Shown: positions 1 to 7,470 of the stretch, piece after piece
How positions within the stretch are numbered: position 1 is the first letter of the stretch
How the letters are laid out: every line of letters starts with the position of its first letter
Assembly (NCBI GenBank): GCA_043804755.1
Contig: JAZDIT010000030.1
Coordinates: forward strand, 1-27,647
DNA length: 27,647 bases
Direction of reading: 5' to 3'
Origin: JAZDIT01 sp043804755
GTDB taxonomy: Bacteria > Patescibacteriota > Minisyncoccia > Minisyncoccales > JAQTPW01
Notes under the pieces: generated by a model
Told to the model about the DNA's origin: nothing
Databases searched by the model: none
Seen by the model: only the letters and a program-made list of their open reading frames with translations
Program-made: the position numbers and the translations under genes

Positions 1-710
1 ATTTCCAGCCCGACCTCTTGAAAATTTATCCCTGCGCACTTTTGAAAAAAACTCCTCTCTACAAATTATGGAAAAAGAAAAAATACAAACCCTATCCGGC
101 ATCGCAACTGATAAATCTGATAAAAGCAATCAAAAAGAAAACACCCCGCTACGTCAGAATTCAGAGAATTGCCAGAGATATACCTTCGCAAAGCATAATT
201 TCAGGTCCTGCCAAGATATCGAACATACGACAGCTTATTGCGGAACAGTCCGAAAAGGAAAATTGGAAATGCAATTGTATCAGGTGCCGTGAAGTGAAAA
301 GCAGATATGCGGGAGAAAAACCCAGCCTTTTCCGGCAAGATTACGCAGCTTCCGGCGGAAAAGAAATATTTTTGAGTTTTGAGAATAAAAAAAGAGATAA
401 GCTTTACAGCTTGCTGAGATTGAGGATAACCAAAGAGCAATTTCTTCCCGTTTTGAAAGATTCCGCGTTGATCCGAGAACTCCATACTTTCGGCCAGTTG
501 ATTCCTGTTTCGAAAAATAGTTCTTTTGTCCAGCACAAAGGACTGGGGAAAAAATTGGTTAAAACCGCTGAAAGAATAACGAGAAAAGAGTTCGGCCTGG
601 ATAAAATCGCCGTAATTTCCGGCGTGGGAGTAAGGGGTTATTTCAGAAACCTGGGCTATAAGTTGAAAGACAGCTACATGGTCAAAATTTTATGGCCCGC
701 AGTTTTTTGA
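1..710 (+). CDS. elp3: Elp3-type tRNA U34 carboxymethyl-modification enzyme, C-terminal part (5' end outside window)
   Basis: This is the 3' part of an Elp3 gene. The reading frame is already open at the window edge (first full codon at base 3), so the TTG at 18 is an internal Leu and not a start. The family joins a radical-SAM domain to a GNAT acetyltransferase domain and modifies the wobble uridine of tRNAs. Only the end of the catalytic region and the GNAT domain are visible. Family landmarks seen are LKIYPC near the start, the RIARDIP region, the Cys-rich CNCIRCREV segment, QHKGLGKKL (acetyl-CoA-binding type loop) and the near-terminal VISGVGVRGYFRNLGY. The radical-SAM CxxxCxxC motif must lie upstream and cannot be checked. 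The gene ends in TGA and overlaps the convergent glycosylase gene by 29 bp. The Elp3 identity is secure; bacterial function is inferred from the family. Confidence 0.93.
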   Translation, partial: FQPDLLKIYPCALLKKTPLYKLWKKKKYKPYPASQLINLIKAIKKKTPRYVRIQRIARDIPSQSIISGPAKISNIRQLIAEQSEKENWKCNCIRCREVKSRYAGEKPSLFRQDYAASGGKEIFLSFENKKRDKLYSLLRLRITKEQFLPVLKDSALIRELHTFGQLIPVSKNSSFVQHKGLGKKLVKTAERITRKEFGLDKIAVISGVGVRGYFRNLGYKLKDSYMVKILWPAVF

Positions 711-1233
711 AATCTTTCTCTAAGATCTTTTTGAATTTCACGAATCTTATTCCGGCGGCGGGATGATAGCTGATGAAAAAATCCCGGCTGTCCTTTTTCA
801 TTATCTTCCCCCGAAATTGCCCCATCTTTTTGCCCGGGAAAAATACGGAAAAAGCCACATCCCCCAGAAGGATTATCCTCCTAGGGTTTATAATATTTAT
901 CTGCTTTTTTAGATAAGGCAGGGATGCGGCGATTTCTTTTTCCGACGGCTTCCTGTTTCCCGGAGGGAAACATTTGGCGACAGAAGTTATAAAAACCTTT
1001 TCTCTTTTTATCCCCGCAATTTCCAACAACCAGGTAAGCAATTTCCCGGCACGACCGATAAACGGCCTTCCGGTTCTGTCCTCTTCCCTTCCTGGCGCCT
1101 GACCTATTGCCATGATTCTGGCATTTGCCGGACCTTCTCCGGGAACGGCATTCTTTCTTTCCTTGTACAGAAGGCATTTTCTGCAATTCCTTATTTCTTT
1201 ATTCAGTTTTTCAAGTTCTTTTTCTTTGTCCAT
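682..1233 (-). CDS. Family 4 (Fe-S type) uracil-DNA glycosylase
   Basis: The 183-residue protein fits the size of family 4 uracil-DNA glycosylases, which remove uracil from DNA to start base excision repair and carry a 4Fe-4S cluster. Visible motifs are C17-x2-C20, the GQAPGREEDRTGRPFIGRAG uracil-binding region (about 44-63), KCFPPGNRKPS (87-97) and a terminal HPAAG. The expected cluster ligands are two Cys near the N terminus, one in KCxPP and one 16 residues later. Here the first three are C17, C20 and C88, but the fourth position is Ser104 (codon TCC). The cluster may therefore be bound differently or be labile. ATG start at 1233. The 3' end overlaps elp3, which is convergent. Identity is strong; cluster status is uncertain. 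Confidence 0.92.
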   Translation of the reverse strand: MDKEKELEKLNKEIRNCRKCLLYKERKNAVPGEGPANARIMAIGQAPGREEDRTGRPFIGRAGKLLTWLLEIAGIKREKVFITSVAKCFPPGNRKPSEKEIAASLPYLKKQINIINPRRIILLGDVAFSVFFPGKKMGQFRGKIMKKDSRDFFISYHPAAGIRFVKFKKILEKDFKKLRAIKF

Positions 1234-1249
1234 TGAATTATAGTATAAT
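1221..1249 (+). promoter_or_regulatory. Possible promoter of the band-7 gene
   Basis: A perfect TATAAT hexamer lies at 1244-1249, 44 bp before the ATG at 1294. The hexamer 17 bp upstream (TTTCTT) is a poor -35 match, and the motif sits at the 5' edge of the divergent glycosylase gene. Confidence 0.4.
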
Positions 1250-1293
1250 GGAAATACGATATATAAAAGTCGATATTAAAATCCAAAAAATTT

Positions 1294-2055
1294 ATGCCAT
1301 TACTCTTAATTATCGCACTATTTTTATTTATAGTCTTCGGGCTCGGAGGCCTGAGGATCCTCAACCAATATGAGAAGGGGGTCACGCTGACTCTCGGGAA
1401 ATATACTTCGACAAAAGAACCCGGCCTCCGATGGATATTCGTCGGGTTCCAGAAAATGATGAAAGTTGATATGAGAATAACAACGGAAGACATTCCCCGA
1501 CAGGAAGCCATAACAAAAGATAATGTTCCCGTAGGAATAAACGCCGTCGTATATTTTAAGGTTGAAAGAGCTGAGGATGCGATTTTGAAAGTTGAAAATT
1601 ACAAATATGCCGTATCTCAATACGCTTTGGCGGCCCTGAGGGACATCATTGGAGGAGTGGAACTTGATACCCTTCTGACGGAAAGAGACCGGCTGGCGGC
1701 TGAAATAAAGCAGGTTGTGGACGCTGAGACCGCAGCCTGGGGAGTGGATGTGACCGCAATTAAGATGCAGGACATCGAACTGCCTGCTTCAATGAAACGG
1801 GCTATGGCGGCCCAAGCCGAAGCGGAAAGAGAAAAGAGAGCCATCATTATCAAGGCTGAAGGAGAAATAAAAGCCGCGGAAAATTTACAGAAAGCGGCCG
1901 GACTTTTGGGAGCAGTTTCCGGAGGTTTATCTTTGCGGACTCTCGGAACGATAGATAAACTGCAACCCGATCCGTCGAAAACCGTGATATTCGCCCTTCC
2001 GGTGGAAATCCTTGAAGGATTCAAAGCGATGGCCGCCGGAAAGAAGAAAGAATAA
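1294..2055 (+). CDS. SPFH/band-7 (stomatin/slipin-like) membrane protein
   Basis: The 253-residue protein has one N-terminal hydrophobic segment (about residues 2-20) followed by a prohibitin/stomatin domain. Family features include NQYEKGVTLTLGKY, a central segment ending in DIIGGVELDTLLTERD, the DVTAIKMQDIELPASMKRAMAAQAEAEREKRA coiled-coil region shown here only in part (AMAAQAEAEREKRA), and a GEIKAAENLQKAA heptad region. Such proteins assemble into large membrane rings and influence membrane-protein quality control or microdomains. Bacterial slipins are often paired with an NfeD protease partner, but none is adjacent here. The start ATG has no clear Shine-Dalgarno. The gene is isolated between divergent and convergent neighbours and ends at a strong two-way terminator. 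Family assignment is firm; role is general. Confidence 0.92.
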   Translation: MPLLLIIALFLFIVFGLGGLRILNQYEKGVTLTLGKYTSTKEPGLRWIFVGFQKMMKVDMRITTEDIPRQEAITKDNVPVGINAVVYFKVERAEDAILKVENYKYAVSQYALAALRDIIGGVELDTLLTERDRLAAEIKQVVDAETAAWGVDVTAIKMQDIELPASMKRAMAAQAEAEREKRAIIIKAEGEIKAAENLQKAAGLLGAVSGGLSLRTLGTIDKLQPDPSKTVIFALPVEILEGFKAMAAGKKKE

Positions 2056-2066
2056 TATTCTGTTTC

Positions 2067-2102
2067 CAAAACAAAAATCCCCGTGCGGGGATTTTTGTTT
2101 TG
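2067..2102. terminator. Bidirectional intrinsic terminator
   Basis: A perfect 16-bp stem (2067-2082 with 2087-2102) has a GTGC loop. The base is CCCC/GGGG, flanked by A-tracts on one side and T-tracts on the other. It therefore works in both directions, for the band-7 gene (+) and for the convergent HPS-like gene ending at 2104 (-). Confidence 0.93.
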
Positions 2103-2103
2103 T

Positions 2104-2895
2104 TTAAACCACTTCTTTTAAAAATTCTTCGGCTATCTTCGCAGTTTCCGCAGTGCTTTGGTAAAATGATTTCCAGACGATTACGATATCCGCATCATTG
2201 AAAACTGCTCTCTGGACTTCCTGGAAAGTGTCTCCGCCGGCAACCGCAATCATGATATCGTACTCTCCTTTTATCCTCTGGATTTCGTGGAAAGGAATTT
2301 CACTTTCGGGATTGAAAGTTTCCTCATCCACTCCCCTATGGAGGATCACGACTTCCGGCGGTTCCTTCAGCTGGCGAAGAATATTCAGGGGGAATTCGAC
2401 ATTCATCATATCTATCATCGCATCCAAATTATTTTTTTTGCAATTTTCGATGAAAGCGTCTATGGTTTCTATCGGCGCCTGGCCCAGACAAACGGCGGCA
2501 TCGGCACCTGCGGATTTTGCCAATTTTACTTCGGTTTCACCTCTGTCCATGCATTTCAAATCGGCAACTATATACGGGTTAAAAATATTTTTATCCTTAA
2601 CCGGCTGCGCAATTTCCCGTTTCCTTTTTTGTTCAATTAATTTCAACAACAAATTCATCAGCAAAGAACTGCTTTTGAACCCAGTGGTTTTAGGAACTTC
2701 GGGAATGCCGAAAATTTTCATTTCCCACCAATTCCGTATCTGTTTTATCCCTTCCAACCCATACCTTTTAATCAGAGGGGTTCCGGCTTCGATTATAATT
2801 CTTTTGTCGGAAGGTATCTGGTCTATGATCAATTTGGCATCCTTTAAGGTGCCGTTTAAAGCGATCTGAAGATATTTTTGTTTGTTGTTCAGCAT
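2104..2895 (-). CDS. HPS/OMP-decarboxylase superfamily protein with central insertion
   Basis: The 263-residue protein belongs to the orotidine-monophosphate decarboxylase / 3-hexulose-6-phosphate synthase TIM-barrel superfamily. Visible features are an HPS-like start (QIALNGT, IIEAGTPLIKRYG), the superfamily D-x-K-x-x-D motif as D112-K114-D117 in VADLKCMDRGE, the HPS-like H-x-G-x-D in ILHRGVDEE, and AVAGGDTF near the C terminus where the phosphate loop lies. Unusual points are a charged insertion of about 48 residues (57-104) before the D-x-K-x-x-D strand, and replacement of the usual GR of the last phosphate-binding turn by WKS. The substrate may be a sugar phosphate, as in HPS, but this cannot be fixed from sequence. 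The gene follows the NIF3 gene by 4 bp, so the two are probably cotranscribed. It ends at the two-way terminator. Confidence 0.8.
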   Translation of the reverse strand: MLNNKQKYLQIALNGTLKDAKLIIDQIPSDKRIIIEAGTPLIKRYGLEGIKQIRNWWEMKIFGIPEVPKTTGFKSSSLLMNLLLKLIEQKRKREIAQPVKDKNIFNPYIVADLKCMDRGETEVKLAKSAGADAAVCLGQAPIETIDAFIENCKKNNLDAMIDMMNVEFPLNILRQLKEPPEVVILHRGVDEETFNPESEIPFHEIQRIKGEYDIMIAVAGGDTFQEVQRAVFNDADIVIVWKSFYQSTAETAKIAEEFLKEVV

Positions 2896-2899
2896 TTAA

Positions 2900-3841
2900 T
2901 TATCTTTTTATTCTTATCAGCCCGCTGCAGGGAACTATTTCGATTCCCTTTTTCTCAAGTTCGTCCAGAAATAGATTAACGCCCAGCGAATCGGAGGACA
3001 TATGTCCGGCGATGACGACATTTATGTTCGCCGCTTCCGCCTCTTTCTTGTGCTCTTCGGAAACATGCATTCCGACAACCGTTCCTATCCCGGACTGCGC
3101 CATTTTCTCATAGAGTTTCGGCGAACCCTCAGTTCCTCCCGTTATCTCGGTCAAAGCGATTTTCCCGCAGTGATTATTCGGGCTTCCGACGAAAATCTTC
3201 GGCCCCGCGCCTATTTTCCCCGCTTCCTTGTATTCGGGAACTTCTCTCAACAAATCCATCAAATCTTCTATCCTGTCCAGCTTCTCCTTTTCAACCTTTC
3301 CCTTCAGAAAATTTGCGGCTAGGTTATCACAAGGAGTATGAAGACACATAAGATTGATCTTTAGCAGTTTCGCGGCATCAACGGAACGCTGATGATTGGC
3401 CGCATCTACTCCCCTGGCGACTTCGGAGATTTTTTCCTTCATCAAACCCTCGGCGATGTTTATCGGCACTCCATACATATTTAGAACGTCGCACTGGAGT
3501 TCCATCACATCTGCCAGATGAGCCAAGCCTTTGCCGAGCGGATGATGGGATATAACCAGATCAATTCCTCCCAATCGGCCGGCCATCAGGATTTCAGCCG
3601 GAGAAATGTCTATCCCGACCAAAACTTTTTTGATTTCCTTGTCTTCGGCGATATTTAAAATCCAGCTGTCCGGGAAAGGATTTTTCAGGTCATCGATATC
3701 GAATTCCTTTTTCTCTTCCCCATGAAGTTTCTCATATTGCCCTCTTTTTCTCTCCAAGTCATCTTCTATTCCCTTTCTCCCACGGAAATCAGCATCCACC
3801 CCCATATTTATCGCAAGATCGTATATTTCTTTTATTTTCAT
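2900..3841 (-). CDS. NIF3 / YbgI / DUF34 family metal-binding protein
   Basis: The 313-residue protein has the NIF3 fold signatures. These are VGIDISPAEILMAGRLGGIDLVISHHPLG (His-His of the metal site, only partly quoted: VISHHPLG), MCLHTPCDN (second His-plus-Asp ligand set) and a C-terminal AGHMSSDSLGVN in the position of the usual GHHxxE-type ligand segment. NIF3 proteins form toroidal hexamers with a dinuclear metal site. Their biochemical role is unsettled, with a GTP-cyclohydrolase-like fold proposed. The first ~75 residues (charged, with KGIEDDLERKRGQYEKLHGEEKK) precede the conserved core and may be lineage-specific. ATG at 3841, without a clear Shine-Dalgarno, 12 bp after the Mur ligase stop. 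It is probably in an operon Mur ligase - NIF3 - HPS-like protein. Confidence 0.88.
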   Translation of the reverse strand: MKIKEIYDLAINMGVDADFRGRKGIEDDLERKRGQYEKLHGEEKKEFDIDDLKNPFPDSWILNIAEDKEIKKVLVGIDISPAEILMAGRLGGIDLVISHHPLGKGLAHLADVMELQCDVLNMYGVPINIAEGLMKEKISEVARGVDAANHQRSVDAAKLLKINLMCLHTPCDNLAANFLKGKVEKEKLDRIEDLMDLLREVPEYKEAGKIGAGPKIFVGSPNNHCGKIALTEITGGTEGSPKLYEKMAQSGIGTVVGMHVSEEHKKEAEAANINVVIAGHMSSDSLGVNLFLDELEKKGIEIVPCSGLIRIKR

Positions 3842-3853
3842 AGTTTATAAATT

Positions 3854-5047
3854 TTAGTTTTTATTTATTTTATCGAATTCTTCTTTTGCTATTTCTCTGT
3901 CATCCCAGGGTATTTTTTTACCGCCTTGGATACACAACCATGGCTCGCAACCCTTGCCGGTGATAATGACGACATCGTTTTTTTCCGCTGATTTTATAGC
4001 ATGACCTATGGCCTCTCTCCTGTCTAACACTTTTTCTTCCTTACCGCCCGTTCCTTCCGCCACCTGCTCTATAATTTTTGACGGATTTTCATCGTAGGGA
4101 TCTTCGTTCGTAAGTATTATTTTATCACAGTATTCTGCCGCAATTTTCCCCAAAACGGGCCTTTTCCATTTATCTCTGCCACCCCCGCATGCGCCCAGTA
4201 CGCAGATCATTTTCCCGTTTGCCGGTTTTAATGTCTGATAAACCTTTTCAAGGGCATTCGGGGTAAATGCGTAATCGACAACAACTTTGGGCGAAGAGAT
4301 AATCTCTTCCATCCTTCCGGGCATGGTTTCTATTTTTCCAACCGCCTTTTCGCAAATTTCTTTGGTAATTCCCTGAGAAATTCCCACGCAGATTGCGGCC
4401 AGAGCGTTGTAAACATTGAAGTTCCCGGATAATTTGAGACCAAAGTGCGTATTCTGGGTGTTTATGTCCCCTTGGTTTAAACCGTAGGTATATTTTTTCT
4501 TTGCGGTGAACCCGAGAAAGTATTTCGTATTTTCGTCGTCGATGTTTATGATGTGGGAGTTTTTCGTCGCCTCGAACAGTTTTCCTTTGGCTGCCCTGTA
4601 ATTCTCAAATCCGCCGTGGGATTCGATGTGCTCGGGACTTAAGTTAGTGAAAACTGCAGTGTCAAAATTGATGAATTTGTGCCGAAATTGCTTGATGCCT
4701 TCCGAAGTGACTTCTAAAATGATGTACTTGCACCCCGCATCTTTTGCTTGCCTAATGAATTTCTGGATGAAAAATCGGCCGGGCATGGTCATCTTATAGG
4801 TATTAGGCCATTCTTTTTCTCCAATCTTAAACCTGATTGAGGACTGGGAAGCGGCTTTTATCCCCGCGTCTTCAAAGATTTTTGCCATAAATTCAACAGT
4901 CGTAGATTTTCCGTTGGTTCCGGTGACTCCGATTATTTTCAGGTTTCTGCTCGGTAAACGGTAAATCACAACTCCCAGAAAAGCCAAACCGAAATGGTAC
5001 CATTCGATTAAAAAAGACGGGAGGATTTTTTTTAATAGAGACTTCAT
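3854..5047 (-). CDS. murE: MurE-like Mur ligase lacking the N-terminal domain
   Basis: The 397-residue Mur ligase resembles UDP-MurNAc-tripeptide synthetase (MurE), which adds the third amino acid of the peptidoglycan stem. Seen are the ATP loop GVTGTNGKS (40-48), LEVTSEGIKQFRH (the MurE central-domain signature), TNLSPEHIESHGG, and the C-terminal-domain region TNEDPYDENP where MurE enzymes carry the DNPR-type amino-acid-selecting motif. Normal MurE is near 490 residues and has an N-terminal UDP-sugar-binding domain. Here that domain is absent and replaced by ~35 residues with a hydrophobic stretch (about 18-30). The DNPR arginine, which marks diaminopimelate enzymes, is Tyr here, so the added amino acid is unknown. 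It is the first gene of a three-gene minus-strand run and is divergent from uvrB. Confidence 0.85.
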   Translation of the reverse strand: MKSLLKKILPSFLIEWYHFGLAFLGVVIYRLPSRNLKIIGVTGTNGKSTTVEFMAKIFEDAGIKAASQSSIRFKIGEKEWPNTYKMTMPGRFFIQKFIRQAKDAGCKYIILEVTSEGIKQFRHKFINFDTAVFTNLSPEHIESHGGFENYRAAKGKLFEATKNSHIINIDDENTKYFLGFTAKKKYTYGLNQGDINTQNTHFGLKLSGNFNVYNALAAICVGISQGITKEICEKAVGKIETMPGRMEEIISSPKVVVDYAFTPNALEKVYQTLKPANGKMICVLGACGGGRDKWKRPVLGKIAAEYCDKIILTNEDPYDENPSKIIEQVAEGTGGKEEKVLDRREAIGHAIKSAEKNDVVIITGKGCEPWLCIQGGKKIPWDDREIAKEEFDKINKN

Positions 5048-5068
5048 TATTTTAAAACTATCATAAAG

Positions 5069-5097
5069 TTGAATTAAAGGAAAATTTAAGTTATCGT
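5069..5097 (+). promoter_or_regulatory. Candidate promoter of uvrB
   Basis: TTGAAT (5069-5074) and TATCGT (5092-5097) are separated by 17 bp, about 55 bp before the uvrB ATG. Both hexamers are partial matches to the sigma-70 consensus. Confidence 0.4.
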
Positions 5098-5133
5098 TAG
5101 ATAGACTCGATGTCTCGTTAAGCTCATGATAAT

Positions 5134-5142
5134 AAGGAGGAA
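5134..5142 (+). promoter_or_regulatory. Strong Shine-Dalgarno of uvrB
   Basis: AAGGAGGAA lies 9 nt before the ATG at 5152. It fixes the uvrB start. It is notable because nearly every other gene in the window has no recognisable Shine-Dalgarno. Confidence 0.85.
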
Positions 5143-5151
5143 CCTTTTTCT

Positions 5152-7122
5152 ATGAATAAATTCCATCTTGTAGCGAAATTCAAACCGACGGGAGACCAGC
5201 CCCAAGCGATCGATAAATTGACTAAAAATCTGGAAACGGGCATAAAACACCAGGTGCTTTTGGGCGTAACCGGATCGGGTAAAACCTTCACCATGGCTAA
5301 AGTCATTGAAAAAACCCAAAAGTCCACTTTGATAATTTCGCCGAACAAAACCCTGGCCGCCCAGCTTTACCAGGAATTCAGGGATTTCTTCCCACAAAGT
5401 GGCGTACATTATTTTGTGTCTTACTTTGATTATTATCAGCCCGAGGCCTATATCCCCCAGTCGGATACATATATAGAAAAGGACTCCAGAATAAACGAAC
5501 AGCTCGACAGAATGCGCCACGCCGCCGTTCAGGATCTAATAACCAGGGATGATGTGATAATCGTGGCTTCGGTATCGTGCATTTATAACATAGGTTCGCC
5601 CGAGGATTACCAGCAGGTTTCCTGGGAAATAAAACAAGGACAGAGAATGAACAGAAACGACTTTCTGACAGGGTTGGTGTCTCTGCAATACCAGAGAAAC
5701 GATTTTGAATTCAAACCCGGAACTTTCCGGGCGATAGGAGATATAGTCGATATTTACCTGGTTACGGGAGAGGGAATGGTGAGGGTGGAATTTTCCGGAA
5801 ACGAAATGTCAAAAATTTCAAAAGCCGAGGCCGAACTGACTCCAAAATTCAAAGAGCAGGTAAAGCAGATCCGGCTGTTCCCCGGACACTTTTGGATAAC
5901 CCCGCAGGAAAAATTGAAAATTGCCCTGAAAAATATAGAACTGGAACTACAGGAAAGGCTGAAAACTCTCAGAAAGGAAAACAAACTGGTTGAAGCCCAA
6001 AGGCTGGAACAAAAGGTCAACTACGACCTGGAAATGTTGAGGGAAACGGGCTTTTGTTATGGCATAGAAAATTATTCCAGCCATCTGGAATTCAGAAAGC
6101 CCGGACAGGCGCCGTACACACTGGTCGATTATTTCGGCTTAAAAAAGGACTTTTTGATTTTTATAGACGAATCCCACCAGACGCTCCCCCAGATTCATGC
6201 AATGGCAAATCAGGACAGGGCCAGGAAAAAAACTTTGATAGAATACGGATTCAGACTGCCTTCGGCTATAGATAATCGGCCCTTAACTTTCAATGAATTT
6301 GAGGAAAGGGAAAAAGAAGTCGTTTACGTCTCAGCAACCCCTTCCTCGGAAGAATTGGAAAAGAGCAGACACCATATCGTTGAGCAACTGATCAGGCCAA
6401 CCGGGCTTTTGGAGCCGGCAATTGAAATCCGCTCCTCGAAAAACCAGGTCAAAGACCTGATTTCAGAAATCAAAAAACGCATTGCCGTAAAAGAAAGGGT
6501 TTTGGTTACAACTTTGACCAAAAGACTGGCGGAAGCGCTGTCTGACTTTTTAGCCGAAGAAAAGATATCCTCGCAATGGCTGCATTCAGAGGTTAAGACT
6601 CTGGAACGCCCGAAAATACTTAATGAATTAAGAGAAGGAAAATATGATGTTTTAGTGGGAATAAACCTTCTGAGAGAGGGCTTGGATCTGCCGGAAGTGT
6701 CTCTGGTTGCCATTCTTGATGCCGACAAAGAAGGTTTTTTGAGATCGGAAACAACACTTATCCAGACGATGGGAAGAGCTGCCCGTCATACATCCGGCAA
6801 AGTGATTTTATACGCAGATAAAATGACAAAATCTATGAAAGCGGCCATTACCGAGATAGACAGGAGAAGAAAAATACAGGAAGACTACAACAAGAAACAC
6901 AACATTTTACCAAAATCCATCGTCAAGGAAATCAGGGAATGGCAGTTTGAGACAAAAGGGAAAGGATTGACGTCGGAGTTTATGACGATAAACGACGAAA
7001 AACTTCTGGGAAAAGAAATGAAAGACGCCGCGAAAAATCTTGATTTCGAAAGAGCGGCCGAAATCAGGGATTTGATCCTTCGGCTCCGTTCAGAATCGAT
7101 GCCGAGCAAATCGAAAGGTTAA
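5152..7122 (+). CDS. uvrB: Excinuclease ABC subunit B (UvrB)
   Basis: This 656-residue protein is a full-length UvrB, the damage-verifying helicase-like subunit of nucleotide excision repair that loads UvrC. Seen are Walker A GVTGSGKT (38-45), the tyrosine-rich beta-hairpin region YFDYYQPEAYIPQSDTYIEK (91-110) that inserts at the lesion, the DEAD-like box DESH (339-342), the helicase motif YVSATPSSEEL, a C-terminal helicase lobe with INLLREGLDLPEVSLVAILD, and a terminal UVR motif (KNLDFERAAEIRDLI) for the UvrC contact. The last ~12 residues after the UVR motif (LRSESMPSKSKG) are encoded by the first copy of a near-tandem repeat (see 7074-7168), so the native C terminus may have been altered by that repeat. 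It has the only strong ribosome-binding site in the window. Confidence 0.98.
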   Translation: MNKFHLVAKFKPTGDQPQAIDKLTKNLETGIKHQVLLGVTGSGKTFTMAKVIEKTQKSTLIISPNKTLAAQLYQEFRDFFPQSGVHYFVSYFDYYQPEAYIPQSDTYIEKDSRINEQLDRMRHAAVQDLITRDDVIIVASVSCIYNIGSPEDYQQVSWEIKQGQRMNRNDFLTGLVSLQYQRNDFEFKPGTFRAIGDIVDIYLVTGEGMVRVEFSGNEMSKISKAEAELTPKFKEQVKQIRLFPGHFWITPQEKLKIALKNIELELQERLKTLRKENKLVEAQRLEQKVNYDLEMLRETGFCYGIENYSSHLEFRKPGQAPYTLVDYFGLKKDFLIFIDESHQTLPQIHAMANQDRARKKTLIEYGFRLPSAIDNRPLTFNEFEEREKEVVYVSATPSSEELEKSRHHIVEQLIRPTGLLEPAIEIRSSKNQVKDLISEIKKRIAVKERVLVTTLTKRLAEALSDFLAEEKISSQWLHSEVKTLERPKILNELREGKYDVLVGINLLREGLDLPEVSLVAILDADKEGFLRSETTLIQTMGRAARHTSGKVILYADKMTKSMKAAITEIDRRRKIQEDYNKKHNILPKSIVKEIREWQFETKGKGLTSEFMTINDEKLLGKEMKDAAKNLDFERAAEIRDLILRLRSESMPSKSKG

Positions 7123-7168
7123 TTCTTCAACTCCGCTCAGGACCAATGCCGAGTAAACTGAGGTATTG
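7074..7168 (+). repeat. Two near-tandem copies of a ~47-bp repeat at the uvrB 3' end
   Basis: Bases 7074-7121 and 7121-7168 match at 33 of 48 positions when offset by 47. Shared cores are CTCCGYTCAG and ATGCCGAGYAAA. Copy 1 contains the end of uvrB; copy 2 lies after the stop. A related copy forms the end of ruvC (20210-20261). Confidence 0.75.
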
Positions 7169-7201
7169 ATTAAAAAAATAAAAAATGCTAAATAAAACTA
7201 T

Positions 7202-7465
7202 ATGGCAATTACAAGTTCGGCTAAAAAAGCTCTTCGCCAAAGTTTCAGGAAAAGAGTGATGAATGTGGCAAAGAAAGACAAAATAAAAAAACTTCTGAAA
7301 GAGTTCAAACTTTTTATTTCTCAGAAAAAAACAGAGGAAGCAAAACAACTCTTATCGAAAATTTACAAATCGCTGGATAAAGCGGCAAAAAGCGGGGTGA
7401 TCAAAAAGAACGCGGCATCAAGAAAGAAATCGAGGATTGCGTCTTTGGTTTCAAAGACAAAATAA
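7202..7465 (+). CDS. rpsT: 30S ribosomal protein S20
   Basis: The 87-residue, Lys-rich helical protein begins MAITSSAKKALRQS, as S20 does, and continues with RKRVMNVAKKDKIKKLLKEF. It ends in the conserved KGVIKKNAASRKKSR-type segment (here SGVIKKNAASRKKSRI). S20 binds the 5' domain of 16S rRNA early in 30S assembly. It lies tail to tail with holA with only 5 bp between; an rpsT-holA neighbourhood is common in bacteria. No Shine-Dalgarno is visible before the ATG. The upstream gap holds the repeat copy after uvrB and an A-rich stretch. Confidence 0.95.
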   Translation: MAITSSAKKALRQSFRKRVMNVAKKDKIKKLLKEFKLFISQKKTEEAKQLLSKIYKSLDKAAKSGVIKKNAASRKKSRIASLVSKTK

Positions 7466-7470
7466 TTTTC

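Noticed and set aside
18..710. Complete 230-residue protein starting at TTG 18
   Set aside because: The frame is open to the window edge and the upstream codons (FQPDL) match Elp3, so the gene is truncated by the window.
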